Shown: positions 39,079 through 48,894, numbered from the stretch's first letter. The stretch is 64,000 bases of DNA from Acidianus hospitalis (GCA_046533895.1 JAWDOK010000005.1:50827-114826), one strand, 5' to 3'. Numbers and translations are program-made. Notes: generated by a model not told the origin, from the sequence alone.

Positions 39079-41365
39079 CTAAATCTGAAAGACTATAGCC
39101 AATATTACCTTCAGCGTCCATATTATAATATTTTTTTAACATTGTTGCAACGGCTGTGTAAAGGAATTCGTTCATTTGAGTTCTATTTATACCAAGAAGA
39201 GTAGATAAATATCCCCACGGTTTTCCTTGAAGTACCTTGCCTATTAATATCCACTCTTCTTCATCGTAAAGTGACCAATCCCTTTTAGAATCCCAAAAAT
39301 ACTTTAATGTTAATAAATGGATTCCATCCGCAGAGGCTTCATAAGGACTTGTGCCTTGTAAAAAGGCTACAATTTTCGCTAAGTGCAACTTACTCAAATT
39401 TATGTCCTTGTAAGCTTTATTTCCTCTTAACAATAGCTGTGCAACTTGTGGAGACATGTTAAAGTAAATATCGTGAATTGTGTTAAGTAACTTTTCTTTA
39501 AATATGAAAGCAGAAATATCTACAATTCCCTTAGCAATCTCGCTTAAAGGCTTAATTACAACTACTGGAAAATCACCGTATTTTTCATTTCTTACAGGAG
39601 ATACGTGTACTGGAATAAAGCCATTCTTTACCCAGAACTTTAATACCCTATAATCTCCCATGAAGCTTGAACCTATCCAATCTAAACCTTTTTCTCTTGC
39701 ATCTTCTGTCACCATTTGAAGAATTTTACTACCTAATCCCTTATCTTGAAGCTCTGGGACTACTGCAATCCTTATTATTCTCCATCCTTTTAATTTTCCA
39801 AAATCCCTTAATCTTACGTGCTTTAATAATCTATCCGGGATTAAATCGCCGTCAAATGTTCCACCTCTTAATGCTAAATCTATTAAATTATCTGGCAAGT
39901 CTCCTTCTTCTGACGTCTGAACAACAGCTAAATAAGAATCCCCAGAGTAAATTGTCTTTATTGAATGGTGAACTCCATCTGCCATAATCATTAAATCGTC
40001 TGGATTATTTCTATAGTGAGCAGAAACTAATATTCCATAAACTTGAAAGAGTTTATTGTCATTCATTAGTAATTCTTCTTTATCTTGCGTTTCATAAAAT
40101 GCTATAGAAATATCCTCTGGAAGTCTTTGAGGCTCAGGGTTCAAAACTAATGCGTCATATAGCCATTTTTCTATCGGATCACCTTCTGCATATCTTAAAG
40201 GTTTTTGCATTGTAAGTAATCTAACAGGGGCCTTTCTTTCCGAGATTATTTTTCTTAAATACCTAATAAAAGCCTTCCCTGAACCTTCATAACCGTGAAT
40301 CGTTGTAACTAAAACAATCTTCTTCCATTTCCTTAAAGCTAGATCGATAAAATTAACGCCCAATGCGGCAGCCTCGTCTATAACTAATATTCCTTTACCA
40401 GTTTCAACCTCAGATACGGCATCCGGAGGCTTATAATGTATTTCAAAATCGTCTCCACTTATTTCTCTTATAAATCCAGTATCTGAATTTTTTTCCTTAT
40501 TTTTTATCTTTAATACATCCAAACCTTTCTTAGCGAATTCCATAATTTGTGATGCAGAGTACAATGAAGGAGCAGTTACTGTTACTTCAGTATCGTAGCC
40601 TTCGTCCAAGTTTATCTTTATTATTCCAGCTAAGCCTAAACCGGTTACAGCACTTTTACCTCTTCCTCTAGCTGCTGTTAGAGAAATTACTCTTTTTCCT
40701 CCTCTTAATAAGAAGTAGAATTCTTCTAGGACTTTTATCTGGTCTTGACTTATTGCAAGCTCGTGAAGCTCCTTTGGCATTAAAGTCTTTTGAGGTATTT
40801 TTACTTCTTCCCTTTTTGTATTTCCTACAAATGGCCTAGCTTTATAGCCTTCTTCATTAGCTATGAAAATCCCCTCATGCTCTTCTAATTTTTTTCTAAA
40901 TCGTCTCTCATAAATATCTAGAATTTTACCATACCTTACTATAGAATTTCTAAACATTTTATTTTCAGTTAGATTATCTGTATATAGAATTACTAGGCCT
41001 CCTCCTCTCGCTAAATCAACTAATCTCCCTATGTAATTTGGTTGAAAATTATCTACAAGATCTAAAATAACTAGGTCGTATGTATTACCAAGATATTCGT
41101 CTGTAGATGCATAATCCACGTCTTCAAATTTACCTTCTTTAAATAACTCTTTAATTATATTCCTTCTCTCCTTGGCTTTAGAAACCCAAGGGTGGAAAGC
41201 GTAAATTACGCTGGGGCTTTGGTTTACTTCCAAGTAGGTCTTAATTGACGCTAACAAGTCATCAAGGTAATCCTTCTTTTCTATGTAAACTAGGTTCCTA
41301 TAATACTTCTCTTTTCCGTCCCACAAAGCTTTCTTTAGCTCTTCGTAAAACTCGTTCCTTTGCAT
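39056..41365 (-). CDS. tmcA: tRNA(Met) cytidine acetyltransferase
   Basis: 769 residues. An N-terminal domain (1-190) is followed by an RecA-like ATPase with Walker A ARGRGKSAVTG near residue 235 and Walker B VIDEAAAL. A GNAT acetyltransferase domain with RIAVVPELQDKGLGSKIL near residue 535 follows, then a C-terminal tRNA-binding helical part. It makes N4-acetylcytidine in tRNA (wobble C of elongator tRNA-Met in bacteria) using acetyl-CoA and ATP; archaeal homologues may modify other RNAs. The 3' end overlaps a candidate sRNA. Confidence 0.93.
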   Translation of the reverse strand: MQRNEFYEELKKALWDGKEKYYRNLVYIEKKDYLDDLLASIKTYLEVNQSPSVIYAFHPWVSKAKERRNIIKELFKEGKFEDVDYASTDEYLGNTYDLVILDLVDNFQPNYIGRLVDLARGGGLVILYTDNLTENKMFRNSIVRYGKILDIYERRFRKKLEEHEGIFIANEEGYKARPFVGNTKREEVKIPQKTLMPKELHELAISQDQIKVLEEFYFLLRGGKRVISLTAARGRGKSAVTGLGLAGIIKINLDEGYDTEVTVTAPSLYSASQIMEFAKKGLDVLKIKNKEKNSDTGFIREISGDDFEIHYKPPDAVSEVETGKGILVIDEAAALGVNFIDLALRKWKKIVLVTTIHGYEGSGKAFIRYLRKIISERKAPVRLLTMQKPLRYAEGDPIEKWLYDALVLNPEPQRLPEDISIAFYETQDKEELLMNDNKLFQVYGILVSAHYRNNPDDLMIMADGVHHSIKTIYSGDSYLAVVQTSEEGDLPDNLIDLALRGGTFDGDLIPDRLLKHVRLRDFGKLKGWRIIRIAVVPELQDKGLGSKILQMVTEDAREKGLDWIGSSFMGDYRVLKFWVKNGFIPVHVSPVRNEKYGDFPVVVIKPLSEIAKGIVDISAFIFKEKLLNTIHDIYFNMSPQVAQLLLRGNKAYKDINLSKLHLAKIVAFLQGTSPYEASADGIHLLTLKYFWDSKRDWSLYDEEEWILIGKVLQGKPWGYLSTLLGINRTQMNEFLYTAVATMLKKYYNMDAEGNIGYSLSDLGDEFTTR

Positions 41366-41368
41366 AGC

Positions 41369-41614
41369 TTATAAGTTGTACTTTTTCCTTAAAGCTTCTT
41401 CTACATCAATATTTTCTAAGTTGGCTATCGATATTGCCCAAGCTATGACATCTGCGAGTTCTTCCTCAATTTTATTCTTTTCACCAGATAGGAGAGCCTC
41501 TGCTAGCTCTCCAACTTCTTCGGTAAACCACGTGAAAGTAGCGAAAAGCCCTCTATCTTTATCCTTTTGTAAATACATTTCCTTTAATTTTTCTTGAGCT
41601 TCCTTAATTTCCAA
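41369..41614 (-). CDS. MazG-type nucleotide pyrophosphohydrolase
   Basis: 81 residues, a single MazG-like helical unit. EEVGELAEALLSG and KIEEELADVIAWAISIAN supply the E-E-x2-E and E-x2-D metal ligands. It would hydrolyse non-canonical or excess NTPs as a housecleaning enzyme. It overlaps the upstream 119-aa gene by 11 nt and ends 3 nt before tmcA, so the three form an operon. Confidence 0.85.
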   Translation of the reverse strand: MEIKEAQEKLKEMYLQKDKDRGLFATFTWFTEEVGELAEALLSGEKNKIEEELADVIAWAISIANLENIDVEEALRKKYNL

Positions 41615-41963
41615 GACCTATTTCCCTCCTTATTATGGCTAAGTCCTCCTTCATTAACTTTACTTCAAATTTACCAAGTTCATCGAATCTCTCATTTACG
41701 AAAAATATGTCAATCTTTCTAGTTTTTGATATGTTCTCTACAAATTGCTTGTCAATATAATACTCTATATATAGAGGATTTTGAGGATCGTCCTTTATTA
41801 TGTTCCTTAAAAGGACACTTCCTTTATCTCTATCAACTTCTATATCGACTGGAGCGTTAAAATCCTTGGGCAAATCGGTTGTCATGCATATTACATACTC
41901 CTCACAACATGTTACGCAAACTCCTTCCTTAAGCTCTTTTTTTGTTTCTTCTGGAATGTTCAA
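41604..41963 (-). CDS. Conserved hypothetical protein with N-terminal Cys cluster
   Basis: 119 residues. A CVTCCEEYVIC segment near residue 15-25 could bind a metal, and the rest is an alternating strand/helix domain (KGSVLLRNII, PLYIEYYIDKQFVENI, KIDIFFVNERFD). I know no family. It is the first gene of the operon with mazG and tmcA, starting 40 nt from the divergent gamma-glutamyltransferase. Confidence 0.55.
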   Translation of the reverse strand: MNIPEETKKELKEGVCVTCCEEYVICMTTDLPKDFNAPVDIEVDRDKGSVLLRNIIKDDPQNPLYIEYYIDKQFVENISKTRKIDIFFVNERFDELGKFEVKLMKEDLAIIRREIGLGN

Positions 41964-42003
41964 GGCTTATACTTAATTACCTCCACTGAATTAAAAAACA
42001 TAC

Positions 42004-43434
42004 ATGATATCTGCTGTAGGTAAAAAGGTTGTGGCTACGCAAAATTATATTGCAAGCTATGTTGGAGCAAAGATCTTGGAGAGTGGAGGGAACGCTTTTG
42101 ATGCTTCTATAGCAATCAGTGCAGTATTATCAGTAGTTTTGCCTCATACTAGTGGATTAGGAGGAGATGGATTTATTCTAATAAAGTCCTCTGAGGGCAT
42201 AAAAGCATACAATTCTTCGGGTTGGTCGCCTAAGAATTTAAAGGCTGAAAAGATTAATGAGAGAGACCCCAATTCAGTTGTAGTCCCTGGATTAGTAGAT
42301 CTGTGGAGGTATTTACAAGAAAATTATACTACAATGGATCTTTATGAACTCTTAAAGCCTGCAATCTCCCTAGCAACAAACGGATTTTATATAGGAAGAG
42401 CTTTACATCATGCTATAATAACTTCTCCAAAATTTAATCCTCAATTTGAAAAGCTATTTGGAAACAAGAGATTCGGAGATTTCATAAAATTGCCTAGACT
42501 AGGTAAAATTCTTAAGGAGATCTCAAAAGATCCGAGAGAATTTTATGAAGGAAAGATTTCCCAAGAAATAGTAGAAGGACTAAAAACTCAAGGAGTTCCT
42601 GCAGAAATTGAAGACTTCTCTCAATTTCACGGTGAAGAAGTTTCATTGCTAAAGATTAGGTACAAGGACTACGACGTTTACGAATTCCCACCAAATACTC
42701 AAGGATTAACGACTCTACAAATACTAAAGATGGTGGAGTTGTCTAGAATAAATAAATTACCATATAATGATATTAAGAGAGTAAATAATCATGTAAAAAT
42801 TTCAATTTTAGCATACGACGATAGGGATAGGTATATAGCGGACCCTAAATTTTATCAACCTCCTTCCTATTTGCTAGATGAAGGATATTTAATTCAGAAA
42901 ATGACTACTGAAGGCATTCCGGTTAACTTATATGACGGAGATACTACATTCTTTGTTGTATCAGATGGAGAAAATGAGGTAGGATTTATACAGAGTTTGT
43001 TTTACTCATTTGGGTCTGGAATAATAGTGGACGATATTGTGTTTAATAATAGAGGATATGGGTTTAAAGATGGTGTAAACAAACCCGAAGGCAGAAAAAG
43101 GCCACTTCACACTCTTTCAATCCTGCTGGCAATAAAAGACAATGAGGACTTAATAATAGGTTGTGCAGGTGGAGATTTAAGGCCACAAATTCATTCTGAA
43201 GTATTTGAATATTATGCAGATTATTCAATGGAAATTGATGAGGCAGTGAATGCCCCTAGATTCATGTACGTTAATGGTAAGGTTATTGCAGAGAAGAGAT
43301 TAGGGATCCCAGCAACACAAACAGAGTATCTATCAAGCGAAGTAGGAATTGTTCAAGCAATGAAAAGGAAAGGGAATGAATTTATAGCAGTTGCGGATCC
43401 TAGGAGTGAAGGTGTGGCTCTTCCGGTTCATTAA
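42004..43434 (+). CDS. Gamma-glutamyltransferase family protein
   Basis: 476 residues. The N-terminal ESGGNAFDASIAISAVLSVVLPHTSGLGGDGFILI is typical, and DGDTTFFVVSD (residue about 320) contains the Thr expected to become the N-terminal nucleophile after self-cleavage. The protein is shorter than bacterial Ggt (about 560) and shows no signal peptide. In Sulfolobales, which use no glutathione, the substrate may be another gamma-glutamyl compound. The 3' end overlaps the convergent sugar kinase by 35 nt. Confidence 0.85.
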   Translation: MISAVGKKVVATQNYIASYVGAKILESGGNAFDASIAISAVLSVVLPHTSGLGGDGFILIKSSEGIKAYNSSGWSPKNLKAEKINERDPNSVVVPGLVDLWRYLQENYTTMDLYELLKPAISLATNGFYIGRALHHAIITSPKFNPQFEKLFGNKRFGDFIKLPRLGKILKEISKDPREFYEGKISQEIVEGLKTQGVPAEIEDFSQFHGEEVSLLKIRYKDYDVYEFPPNTQGLTTLQILKMVELSRINKLPYNDIKRVNNHVKISILAYDDRDRYIADPKFYQPPSYLLDEGYLIQKMTTEGIPVNLYDGDTTFFVVSDGENEVGFIQSLFYSFGSGIIVDDIVFNNRGYGFKDGVNKPEGRKRPLHTLSILLAIKDNEDLIIGCAGGDLRPQIHSEVFEYYADYSMEIDEAVNAPRFMYVNGKVIAEKRLGIPATQTEYLSSEVGIVQAMKRKGNEFIAVADPRSEGVALPVH

Positions 43435-44308
43435 TGCAACCAGCTTTATCAAAGGCTATTAATAAAGCACCGAATTCTGGGCTTTTCTTTTTATCTAATG
43501 CTATTATACCTTCTTTTTTCAATAAGTCTACAACATAAGATTTAAACAGTTTGGATGAGAACATTCCTCCACTCATATAAGCAGTCTTTATTCCTAACTT
43601 CTTAGAAATATAAATAACGTCGTTACTAATTTCTTTTGCAGCCAAGTAAAATAGCTCTTGAGCTTTCTTATCTCCTTTATTTGCTGCAATATCTACTATT
43701 TGAGCTAAAGAAGCAATTTCCTCAATCTTATGTCCCTCATGATAAGCCCATTTTATTAAATCATCTAAGCCGCTGGCAGAAAGCTTTTGTAATATTAAAT
43801 CAGCTAATAACGTCTTTTCTTCTCTTCCATCAATCATTTTTACTAATAGCCTTAACGCTTTTCTGCCTATCCAATAGGCAGAACCTTCATCTGATAATAA
43901 CCAACCTGCTCCTCCTACCCTCAGTCTTCTTTTTCCATCGTATCCCATCACTACGCTTCCTGTTCCAGAAATTATTATAATTCCAGGCTTACCTCTAGTC
44001 TCTGCATAAAGAGAAATAAAAGAATCGTGCTCTATAATAGTATCCTTAGCTAAATCTTTAAGAGCTGAAGAAAGAACTTCATAATCATATTTAGAATCTA
44101 AGCCTGCTAAGCCTATACAGGCTACGTCTGGCTTCAATCCTTTTGTTGACTTGTAAATTGCATCCCTTATGTTATTAACAGCATTCTCTAATCCGACGTT
44201 GTGAAAATTTCCCGGACCAGATTCTCCAATTCCAATGAATTTTCCTTCACATGCATATGCTATTGAAATAGTTGAAGTTCCTCCAGCGTCTACACCTACA
44301 AGAATCAT
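43400..44308 (-). CDS. BadF/BadG-type sugar kinase (GlcNAc kinase/hexokinase-like)
   Basis: 302 residues of the ASKHA fold. VGVDAGGTSTISIAY (phosphate 1), ISGTGSVVMGYDGKRRLRVGGAGWLLSDEGSAYWIG (phosphate 2 and the conserved G-W-x-L-x-D-E-G-S) and MSGGMFSS (adenosine) are present. The closest described relative I recall is the broad-specificity hexokinase of Sulfurisphaera tokodaii, related to human GlcNAc kinase. It probably phosphorylates glucose, glucosamine or GlcNAc. It lies beside glycan genes and may supply hexose phosphates for them. Confidence 0.82.
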   Translation of the reverse strand: MILVGVDAGGTSTISIAYACEGKFIGIGESGPGNFHNVGLENAVNNIRDAIYKSTKGLKPDVACIGLAGLDSKYDYEVLSSALKDLAKDTIIEHDSFISLYAETRGKPGIIIISGTGSVVMGYDGKRRLRVGGAGWLLSDEGSAYWIGRKALRLLVKMIDGREEKTLLADLILQKLSASGLDDLIKWAYHEGHKIEEIASLAQIVDIAANKGDKKAQELFYLAAKEISNDVIYISKKLGIKTAYMSGGMFSSKLFKSYVVDLLKKEGIIALDKKKSPEFGALLIAFDKAGCINEPEEPHLHS

Positions 44309-44389
44309 AGTATATATTTTAATTTATAAGAAAAAAGTTTTCCTAATCATACCATAAACGTTTTTATTATGTTAACTTATGAAGTATTG

Positions 44390-45547
44390 ATGAGAGTTCT
44401 AATCCTTGGAATAGACGGTTACATAGGTTGGGCGCTAGCTCTAAGATTAGTTTCAAAAAATCATGAAGTTTACGGCATGGATAACTTATCAACTAGGAAA
44501 GCAGTAGAAGAAATAGGTTCAGATTCTGCTTTTCCTTTACCTGCCCCAGAGGATAGAGTAAACGCGGTAAAAAAATACCTTGACGCTGACATAAAATTCT
44601 ATAAAGGAGATATTACTGATGAGGAAAAATTAAGGGAAGTAATAAAAGAATCGAAACCAGATGTTATAGTTGACTTCGCTGAACAAAGATCTGCACCTTA
44701 TTCCATGAAAGACTTAGGTCATGCCGTCTACACAATAAATAATAATCTTGACGGAACTCTTAATTTAATTTATCTAGTAAAAGAAATTGATCCTTCGATA
44801 CACATCTTAAAAATGGGTACTATGGGTGAATACGGTACTCCGAATTTTGATATTCCAGAGTCTGCTTTTATAGAGGCCATTATTAACGGGAAAAAAGATA
44901 AAATATTCACGCCAAGATGGGGCGGCTCTGTTTATCATTTTTCTAAAATATTTGACAGTTACCTTTTAGCTTACTATAACCAACTTTTCGGATTAACTAT
45001 AACTGACATCATGCAAGGTCCAGTTTACGGTAGTAGAATTCCAGAAATAGTAAATGAGTCTTTAAGGACCAGATTCGATTTTGACGAAGTTTGGGGTACT
45101 GTGGTAAATAGGTTCTGTGTAGAAGCAGTTTTAGGACTTCCGTTAACACCTTACGGTAAGGGAGGACAAACTAGAGGATTCATTTCACTAGAAGATAGTG
45201 TCGAGGCTCTAAGAACATTAATAGAACATCCACCGAAACAAGGTGAGTACAGAGTTGTTAATCAATTTATGGAAATTCACAGTGTAAATGAAATAGCGCA
45301 AATGGTTAAAGAAGCAGGAGAAGAATTAGGCTTACATGTAGAAATAAAGCACGTTGAGAATCCAAGAGTTGAAGCAGAAGAGCATTATTATAATCCTGAA
45401 AGGAGAATTTTAGAGTCCTTGGGTTTCACTCCAAAAAGGTTCATGAGAGAAGAGGTGAAAAATATGATAGAAGACTTATTGCCTTATAAGGAAAGACTTG
45501 AGAGATTTAAGGATGTAATTATGCCTAAAACAAAATGGAGAAAATAA
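44390..45547 (+). CDS. agl3: UDP-sulfoquinovose synthase
   Basis: 385 residues from ATG 44390; an upstream in-frame ATG at 44369 overlaps the TATA-like TTTTTATTATG and is less likely. NAD motif GIDGYIGWALALRL, the SDR-type YHFSK catalytic pair and the conserved GTMGEYGTP and RWGGSVYHFSK stretches match SQD1/Agl3. It converts UDP-glucose and sulfite to UDP-sulfoquinovose, the donor for the sulfonated sugar of Sulfolobales N-glycans. It converges on a nucleotidyltransferase gene (gap 5 nt) that may supply UDP-glucose. Confidence 0.93.
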   Translation: MRVLILGIDGYIGWALALRLVSKNHEVYGMDNLSTRKAVEEIGSDSAFPLPAPEDRVNAVKKYLDADIKFYKGDITDEEKLREVIKESKPDVIVDFAEQRSAPYSMKDLGHAVYTINNNLDGTLNLIYLVKEIDPSIHILKMGTMGEYGTPNFDIPESAFIEAIINGKKDKIFTPRWGGSVYHFSKIFDSYLLAYYNQLFGLTITDIMQGPVYGSRIPEIVNESLRTRFDFDEVWGTVVNRFCVEAVLGLPLTPYGKGGQTRGFISLEDSVEALRTLIEHPPKQGEYRVVNQFMEIHSVNEIAQMVKEAGEELGLHVEIKHVENPRVEAEEHYYNPERRILESLGFTPKRFMREEVKNMIEDLLPYKERLERFKDVIMPKTKWRK

Positions 45548-45552
45548 TATTT

Positions 45553-46308
45553 TCATATTTGTTCAAAAGAGTATTTTAGAGCTTCATAATAATGTTCTGG
45601 ATCTCCTACGTTAAGCCATTTTTCTTTTTCTAAAAGTATGGCATAAATTTCTCCTCCTTGATCTAGGATTTTCTTTATACCATATGTTAGTTCCAGTTCT
45701 CCGTCATAGTTTTCTACTTCCTTTAGCGCTTTAAATATACTAGGTTTGAAAATATAAACTGCAGATATTGCCAGATCTGAGAAAGGCTGTTTAGGTTTTT
45801 CTTGCACGTCTATTATTTTATATAACTTATGATTTCTAAATTCTCCCTTTTCCTCAGCTTTTACAATTCCATATCTAAAAGGATTATTCACTTTCCTAAG
45901 TAATAGGACTGCTTCCGGCTTGTTCTCTTCATATAATTCTGAAGCTTCGGAGTAGCCTCCAGTAAGAACACCGTCATCTGCATGAACGAAGAAAGGTTCG
46001 CCACAAGCGAAATTTTCTGCTCTAAGTACCGCATCTCCAAAGCCTTTTGGTTCTTCTTGGAAAACGAAAGTTACTCCTCTTTCAAATAGATAATCCATTA
46101 ATAACTTGCCGTGTTTACCAACGACTATACAAAAATTATTAACCCCCACGGCAGATAGGGAAGACATTATTAAATCTATTATAGGTCTCATTACTTTTTT
46201 TCCATCTTCTTGTTTAAAAAGAGGTAAAAGGGCTTTTGGTAAAACTGACGTAATATATCTCATTCTGCTACCTTTTCCAGCAGCAGTTATTACTGCTTTT
46301 CTTATCAT
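45553..46308 (-). CDS. Sugar-1-phosphate nucleotidyltransferase (GalU-like)
   Basis: 251 residues. AAGKGSRMRYITSVLPKALLPLF is the nucleotide-binding start, HADDGVL the metal-binding Asp, and VQEKPKQPFSDLAISAVYIF the sugar-binding part. Resemblance is highest to UTP-glucose-1-phosphate uridylyltransferases. UDP-glucose would feed Agl3 next door. It is the last gene of a minus-strand operon with the aldolase (1-nt gap) and flippase. Confidence 0.82.
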   Translation of the reverse strand: MIRKAVITAAGKGSRMRYITSVLPKALLPLFKQEDGKKVMRPIIDLIMSSLSAVGVNNFCIVVGKHGKLLMDYLFERGVTFVFQEEPKGFGDAVLRAENFACGEPFFVHADDGVLTGGYSEASELYEENKPEAVLLLRKVNNPFRYGIVKAEEKGEFRNHKLYKIIDVQEKPKQPFSDLAISAVYIFKPSIFKALKEVENYDGELELTYGIKKILDQGGEIYAILLEKEKWLNVGDPEHYYEALKYSFEQI

Positions 46309-46309
46309 T

Positions 46310-47134
46310 TTATCCTACCCAAATTTTTAAGGCCTCTTCAACGCTCTTGCCCCTTATTACATCAGCAATAGCCTTAGCCATTGCAGTAGGATTCTTAGAC
46401 TGCCATAAGTTTCTGCCAACAGTTACTCCACTTGCCCCAGCATCTACTGCATCCTTAAGCATTAATAAAAATTCTTTATCGTCTTTAGTCTTAGGGCCTC
46501 CTCTAATTAAAATAGGTGCAAAAGCAACATTAACTACTTCCTTAAATTCCTCCTTATTTCCAGTATAATCTACCTTCAGGATGTCTGCACCAATTTCTGA
46601 AGCTAGTCGAGTAACATATTTAACTAAATTAACATCTTTTATTGAATCTGGATTATCGGGAGATACATATAAAGGTTCAATAATGAATGGAAGTCCATAA
46701 TCGTGAGCTTCGGCTCTAGCTTTTGCCAATGCTTCTATATTATAACCTTCAACTCTATCGTCTCCGTAGCCGACTACTAAATAAGTCACTACCGCATCCG
46801 CTCCAGCTTCTACTGCTTCTTTAACTTGATACACCATTGAATAATATCCTTGAGAGTATTTCTTTTCTTTCCTCCATACATTGGCTGTATCTAGCCTAGC
46901 AATTAACATAGGAGAATTTCGAGTGTAAAAATTTTCCTCAACAAGCTTAAGCATAGCAGGAGTCATTTGCAATGCATCTGGAATATTAGAAAGCTTACTT
47001 ACTATTTCCACAGGATTTTCTATACCTTTCAATGGACCCATTACAAGCCCATGATCCAAAGCTACAACAAAAGCTTTTCCTTTTTCAAAAAGCCTTTTCA
47101 GTCTAATAGTTGATCCAGACATTATTCTAAACAA
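46310..47134 (-). CDS. DhnA/FbaB-type class I aldolase
   Basis: 274 residues, TIM barrel. ALDHGLVMGP at the N-terminus, ADILKVDYTGN (the Lys expected to form the Schiff base) near residue 195, LIRGGPKTKD and GVTVGRNLWQ are typical of archaeal class I fructose-bisphosphate aldolases and the related DhnA/LsrF/YihT group. The start codon may lie at the second Met. It lies between a lipid-linked sugar flippase and a sugar nucleotidyltransferase, so a role in sugar (perhaps sulfosugar) metabolism is possible; glycolytic/gluconeogenic use cannot be excluded. Confidence 0.75.
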   Translation of the reverse strand: MFRIMSGSTIRLKRLFEKGKAFVVALDHGLVMGPLKGIENPVEIVSKLSNIPDALQMTPAMLKLVEENFYTRNSPMLIARLDTANVWRKEKKYSQGYYSMVYQVKEAVEAGADAVVTYLVVGYGDDRVEGYNIEALAKARAEAHDYGLPFIIEPLYVSPDNPDSIKDVNLVKYVTRLASEIGADILKVDYTGNKEEFKEVVNVAFAPILIRGGPKTKDDKEFLLMLKDAVDAGASGVTVGRNLWQSKNPTAMAKAIADVIRGKSVEEALKIWVG

Positions 47135-47138
47135 TGCT

Positions 47139-48644
47139 TTATAGCTTAAAGTTTTTTATTTCTCTAAATATAGAATGTAATAAATCTCTAGCATAAGGAT
47201 TAAAAATGTAACTTAATGCTATATACAAAGTCAATGCTAAAGATGTCATTTCTAACATTATAATGAGTTGCTCTATTACTCTTACTTTACTTAATCCAAT
47301 AAATGGCAAGGATGAAATTACTGAAAGTACTAACGACACTATAACTTCCTTCACTGGAAAATTAAAACCATAAATTCTTTTTGAAATAGAATATGAAAAG
47401 AAAAACATCCCTAAAGAATTTACGAGTAAAGCTAATGAAATAATAACGGCAAGTATAGGCGAAATTTTGTATACATTTCCATATTTAAATAAGTAAAGTA
47501 GGAAAAGAGAAGATGAAACACCCATAACTGAGATTATCACATTTCTTGTGGTTAACTTAGCAGTATATCCTCTAAATTCTCCTTTAGATTCTACAGCCAA
47601 CGATTCGTCAGCCATAAATATTGCTCTATAAAAGATGTTATATGCAGATCTTATGAAAGTAGAGAAAGATAGTACAATTAAGGCATATATTGAAGAAACA
47701 TACTCGGGCCTAAGAACGTAAAGTAATCTTTCTCCGTCAACAAAGATTATTAAGAGAAATACTCCACCAGTAGTAAAGAAGAACTTTATTGCGATTTCTA
47801 TTAATTTAGGATCTCTGCTTTCTTGAAGTTTAAGTATTAAACCATCAGTAGCCGCTTGAGACCAACCTACCAAATTTGAAATTATTAAAGCAGACTCAAA
47901 GTACGATACGGGAATAGCAGAATTTACTATAAAAACGACAACCCAAACTAGACTTGCCTCTATCATTAACTGCACGTAATTCATTATAAATACAATGGAT
48001 TTCCTAACTGCGGATAGTGCTACTTTAAAGTCTATTCCTAATCTAGCATTGACTAAAGTCAAATTGAAAATTATCTGAACTAAATATCCTAAGGAATATG
48101 CAAATATTACCGCGTTTATTGATAGATTTAGGTAAAACATCATAATTATTGCGGAAAGTAGTCTAACTATTTGAAACCCCGAAGCACTTATTGCGGTTAA
48201 CCTAGGAGATCTACCTATTGCAATGGAACCAGAGATCCTATTCAAGTAAATAAGTACTATGAGTAAAATTGCAGTGTAAAAATAAATAGGTTGATTATAT
48301 CCGGCAGAATGCATGAATGTTGGTATTAACAAGAAATAAGCGAAGGAAGAAATAGAGCCTGCTAATGCATTAATAATTATTATTCCGCCCACATTTTTTC
48401 CCTCAGCAGAGTACCTTGAGGTTATTGAGGAAAAAAGATCTGCAGGAATAGTAAAATACCCGGTTATTAGCACATAAATATATTGCCAAACTCCAAAAGT
48501 TTCTATAGATATAGAAGATAAATACCTAACTACCAAGAAGGAAAAGAGAAAAGATATTGGAGCTACCGCAGTCTTTACTAAAAGGTTAAATAATCCTATC
48601 CTAACGAATCCAGGCGATTTCTTAGTTTTTAACATATTAATCAC
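47139..48644 (-). CDS. Polysaccharide/oligosaccharide flippase (Wzx/MVF-like)
   Basis: 501 residues with about fourteen hydrophobic helices and a positively charged N-terminus (MLKTKKSPGFVRIGLFNLLVKTA), the layout of polysaccharide-biosynthesis flippases of the MOP superfamily. It could translocate dolichol-linked glycans across the membrane for N-glycosylation. GTG start at 48644 overlaps the small upstream gene by 8 nt; ATG 48635 is an alternative. It heads the flippase-aldolase-nucleotidyltransferase operon. Confidence 0.75.
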   Translation of the reverse strand: MINMLKTKKSPGFVRIGLFNLLVKTAVAPISFLFSFLVVRYLSSISIETFGVWQYIYVLITGYFTIPADLFSSITSRYSAEGKNVGGIIIINALAGSISSFAYFLLIPTFMHSAGYNQPIYFYTAILLIVLIYLNRISGSIAIGRSPRLTAISASGFQIVRLLSAIIMMFYLNLSINAVIFAYSLGYLVQIIFNLTLVNARLGIDFKVALSAVRKSIVFIMNYVQLMIEASLVWVVVFIVNSAIPVSYFESALIISNLVGWSQAATDGLILKLQESRDPKLIEIAIKFFFTTGGVFLLIIFVDGERLLYVLRPEYVSSIYALIVLSFSTFIRSAYNIFYRAIFMADESLAVESKGEFRGYTAKLTTRNVIISVMGVSSSLFLLYLFKYGNVYKISPILAVIISLALLVNSLGMFFFSYSISKRIYGFNFPVKEVIVSLVLSVISSLPFIGLSKVRVIEQLIIMLEMTSLALTLYIALSYIFNPYARDLLHSIFREIKNFKL

Positions 48645-48864
48645 AGAAGAGAAATTTTTCTATTCTTTCTAGGACTTCCTTTTCTGTATAATTTAAGTTT
48701 AAATTAATCTCCTTCTTCTTCGAGGTATTTACCCTAGGTAAATTAATGCAATCCTTTGTCTTCATGATCTCCTTAATTAACTCTTCTAATGTAGTCCTCT
48801 TATCTTTTGACAGCTTTAGCAGAATATCGTACCATTCCTTCCAGATCTTAATTTTCACAATCAA
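48637..48864 (-). CDS. Small hypothetical protein, RHH-like N-terminus
   Basis: 75 residues. MIVKIKIWKEWYDILLKLSKDKRTTLEELIKEIMK has a strand-helix-helix look like ribbon-helix-helix antitoxins, followed by a Lys-rich linker and an acidic helix. No toxin partner is adjacent. It overlaps the flippase start by 8 nt, so it may be the first gene of the glycan operon or a short regulator. Weak assignment. Confidence 0.45.
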   Translation of the reverse strand: MIVKIKIWKEWYDILLKLSKDKRTTLEELIKEIMKTKDCINLPRVNTSKKKEINLNLNYTEKEVLERIEKFLFCD

Positions 48865-48894
48865 AAAATAAAAGGAAAAATAATAAGACTTATC

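Noticed and set aside
48637..48864. Toxin-antitoxin module
   Set aside because: Only an RHH-like small protein is seen; the adjacent gene is a membrane flippase, not a toxin.
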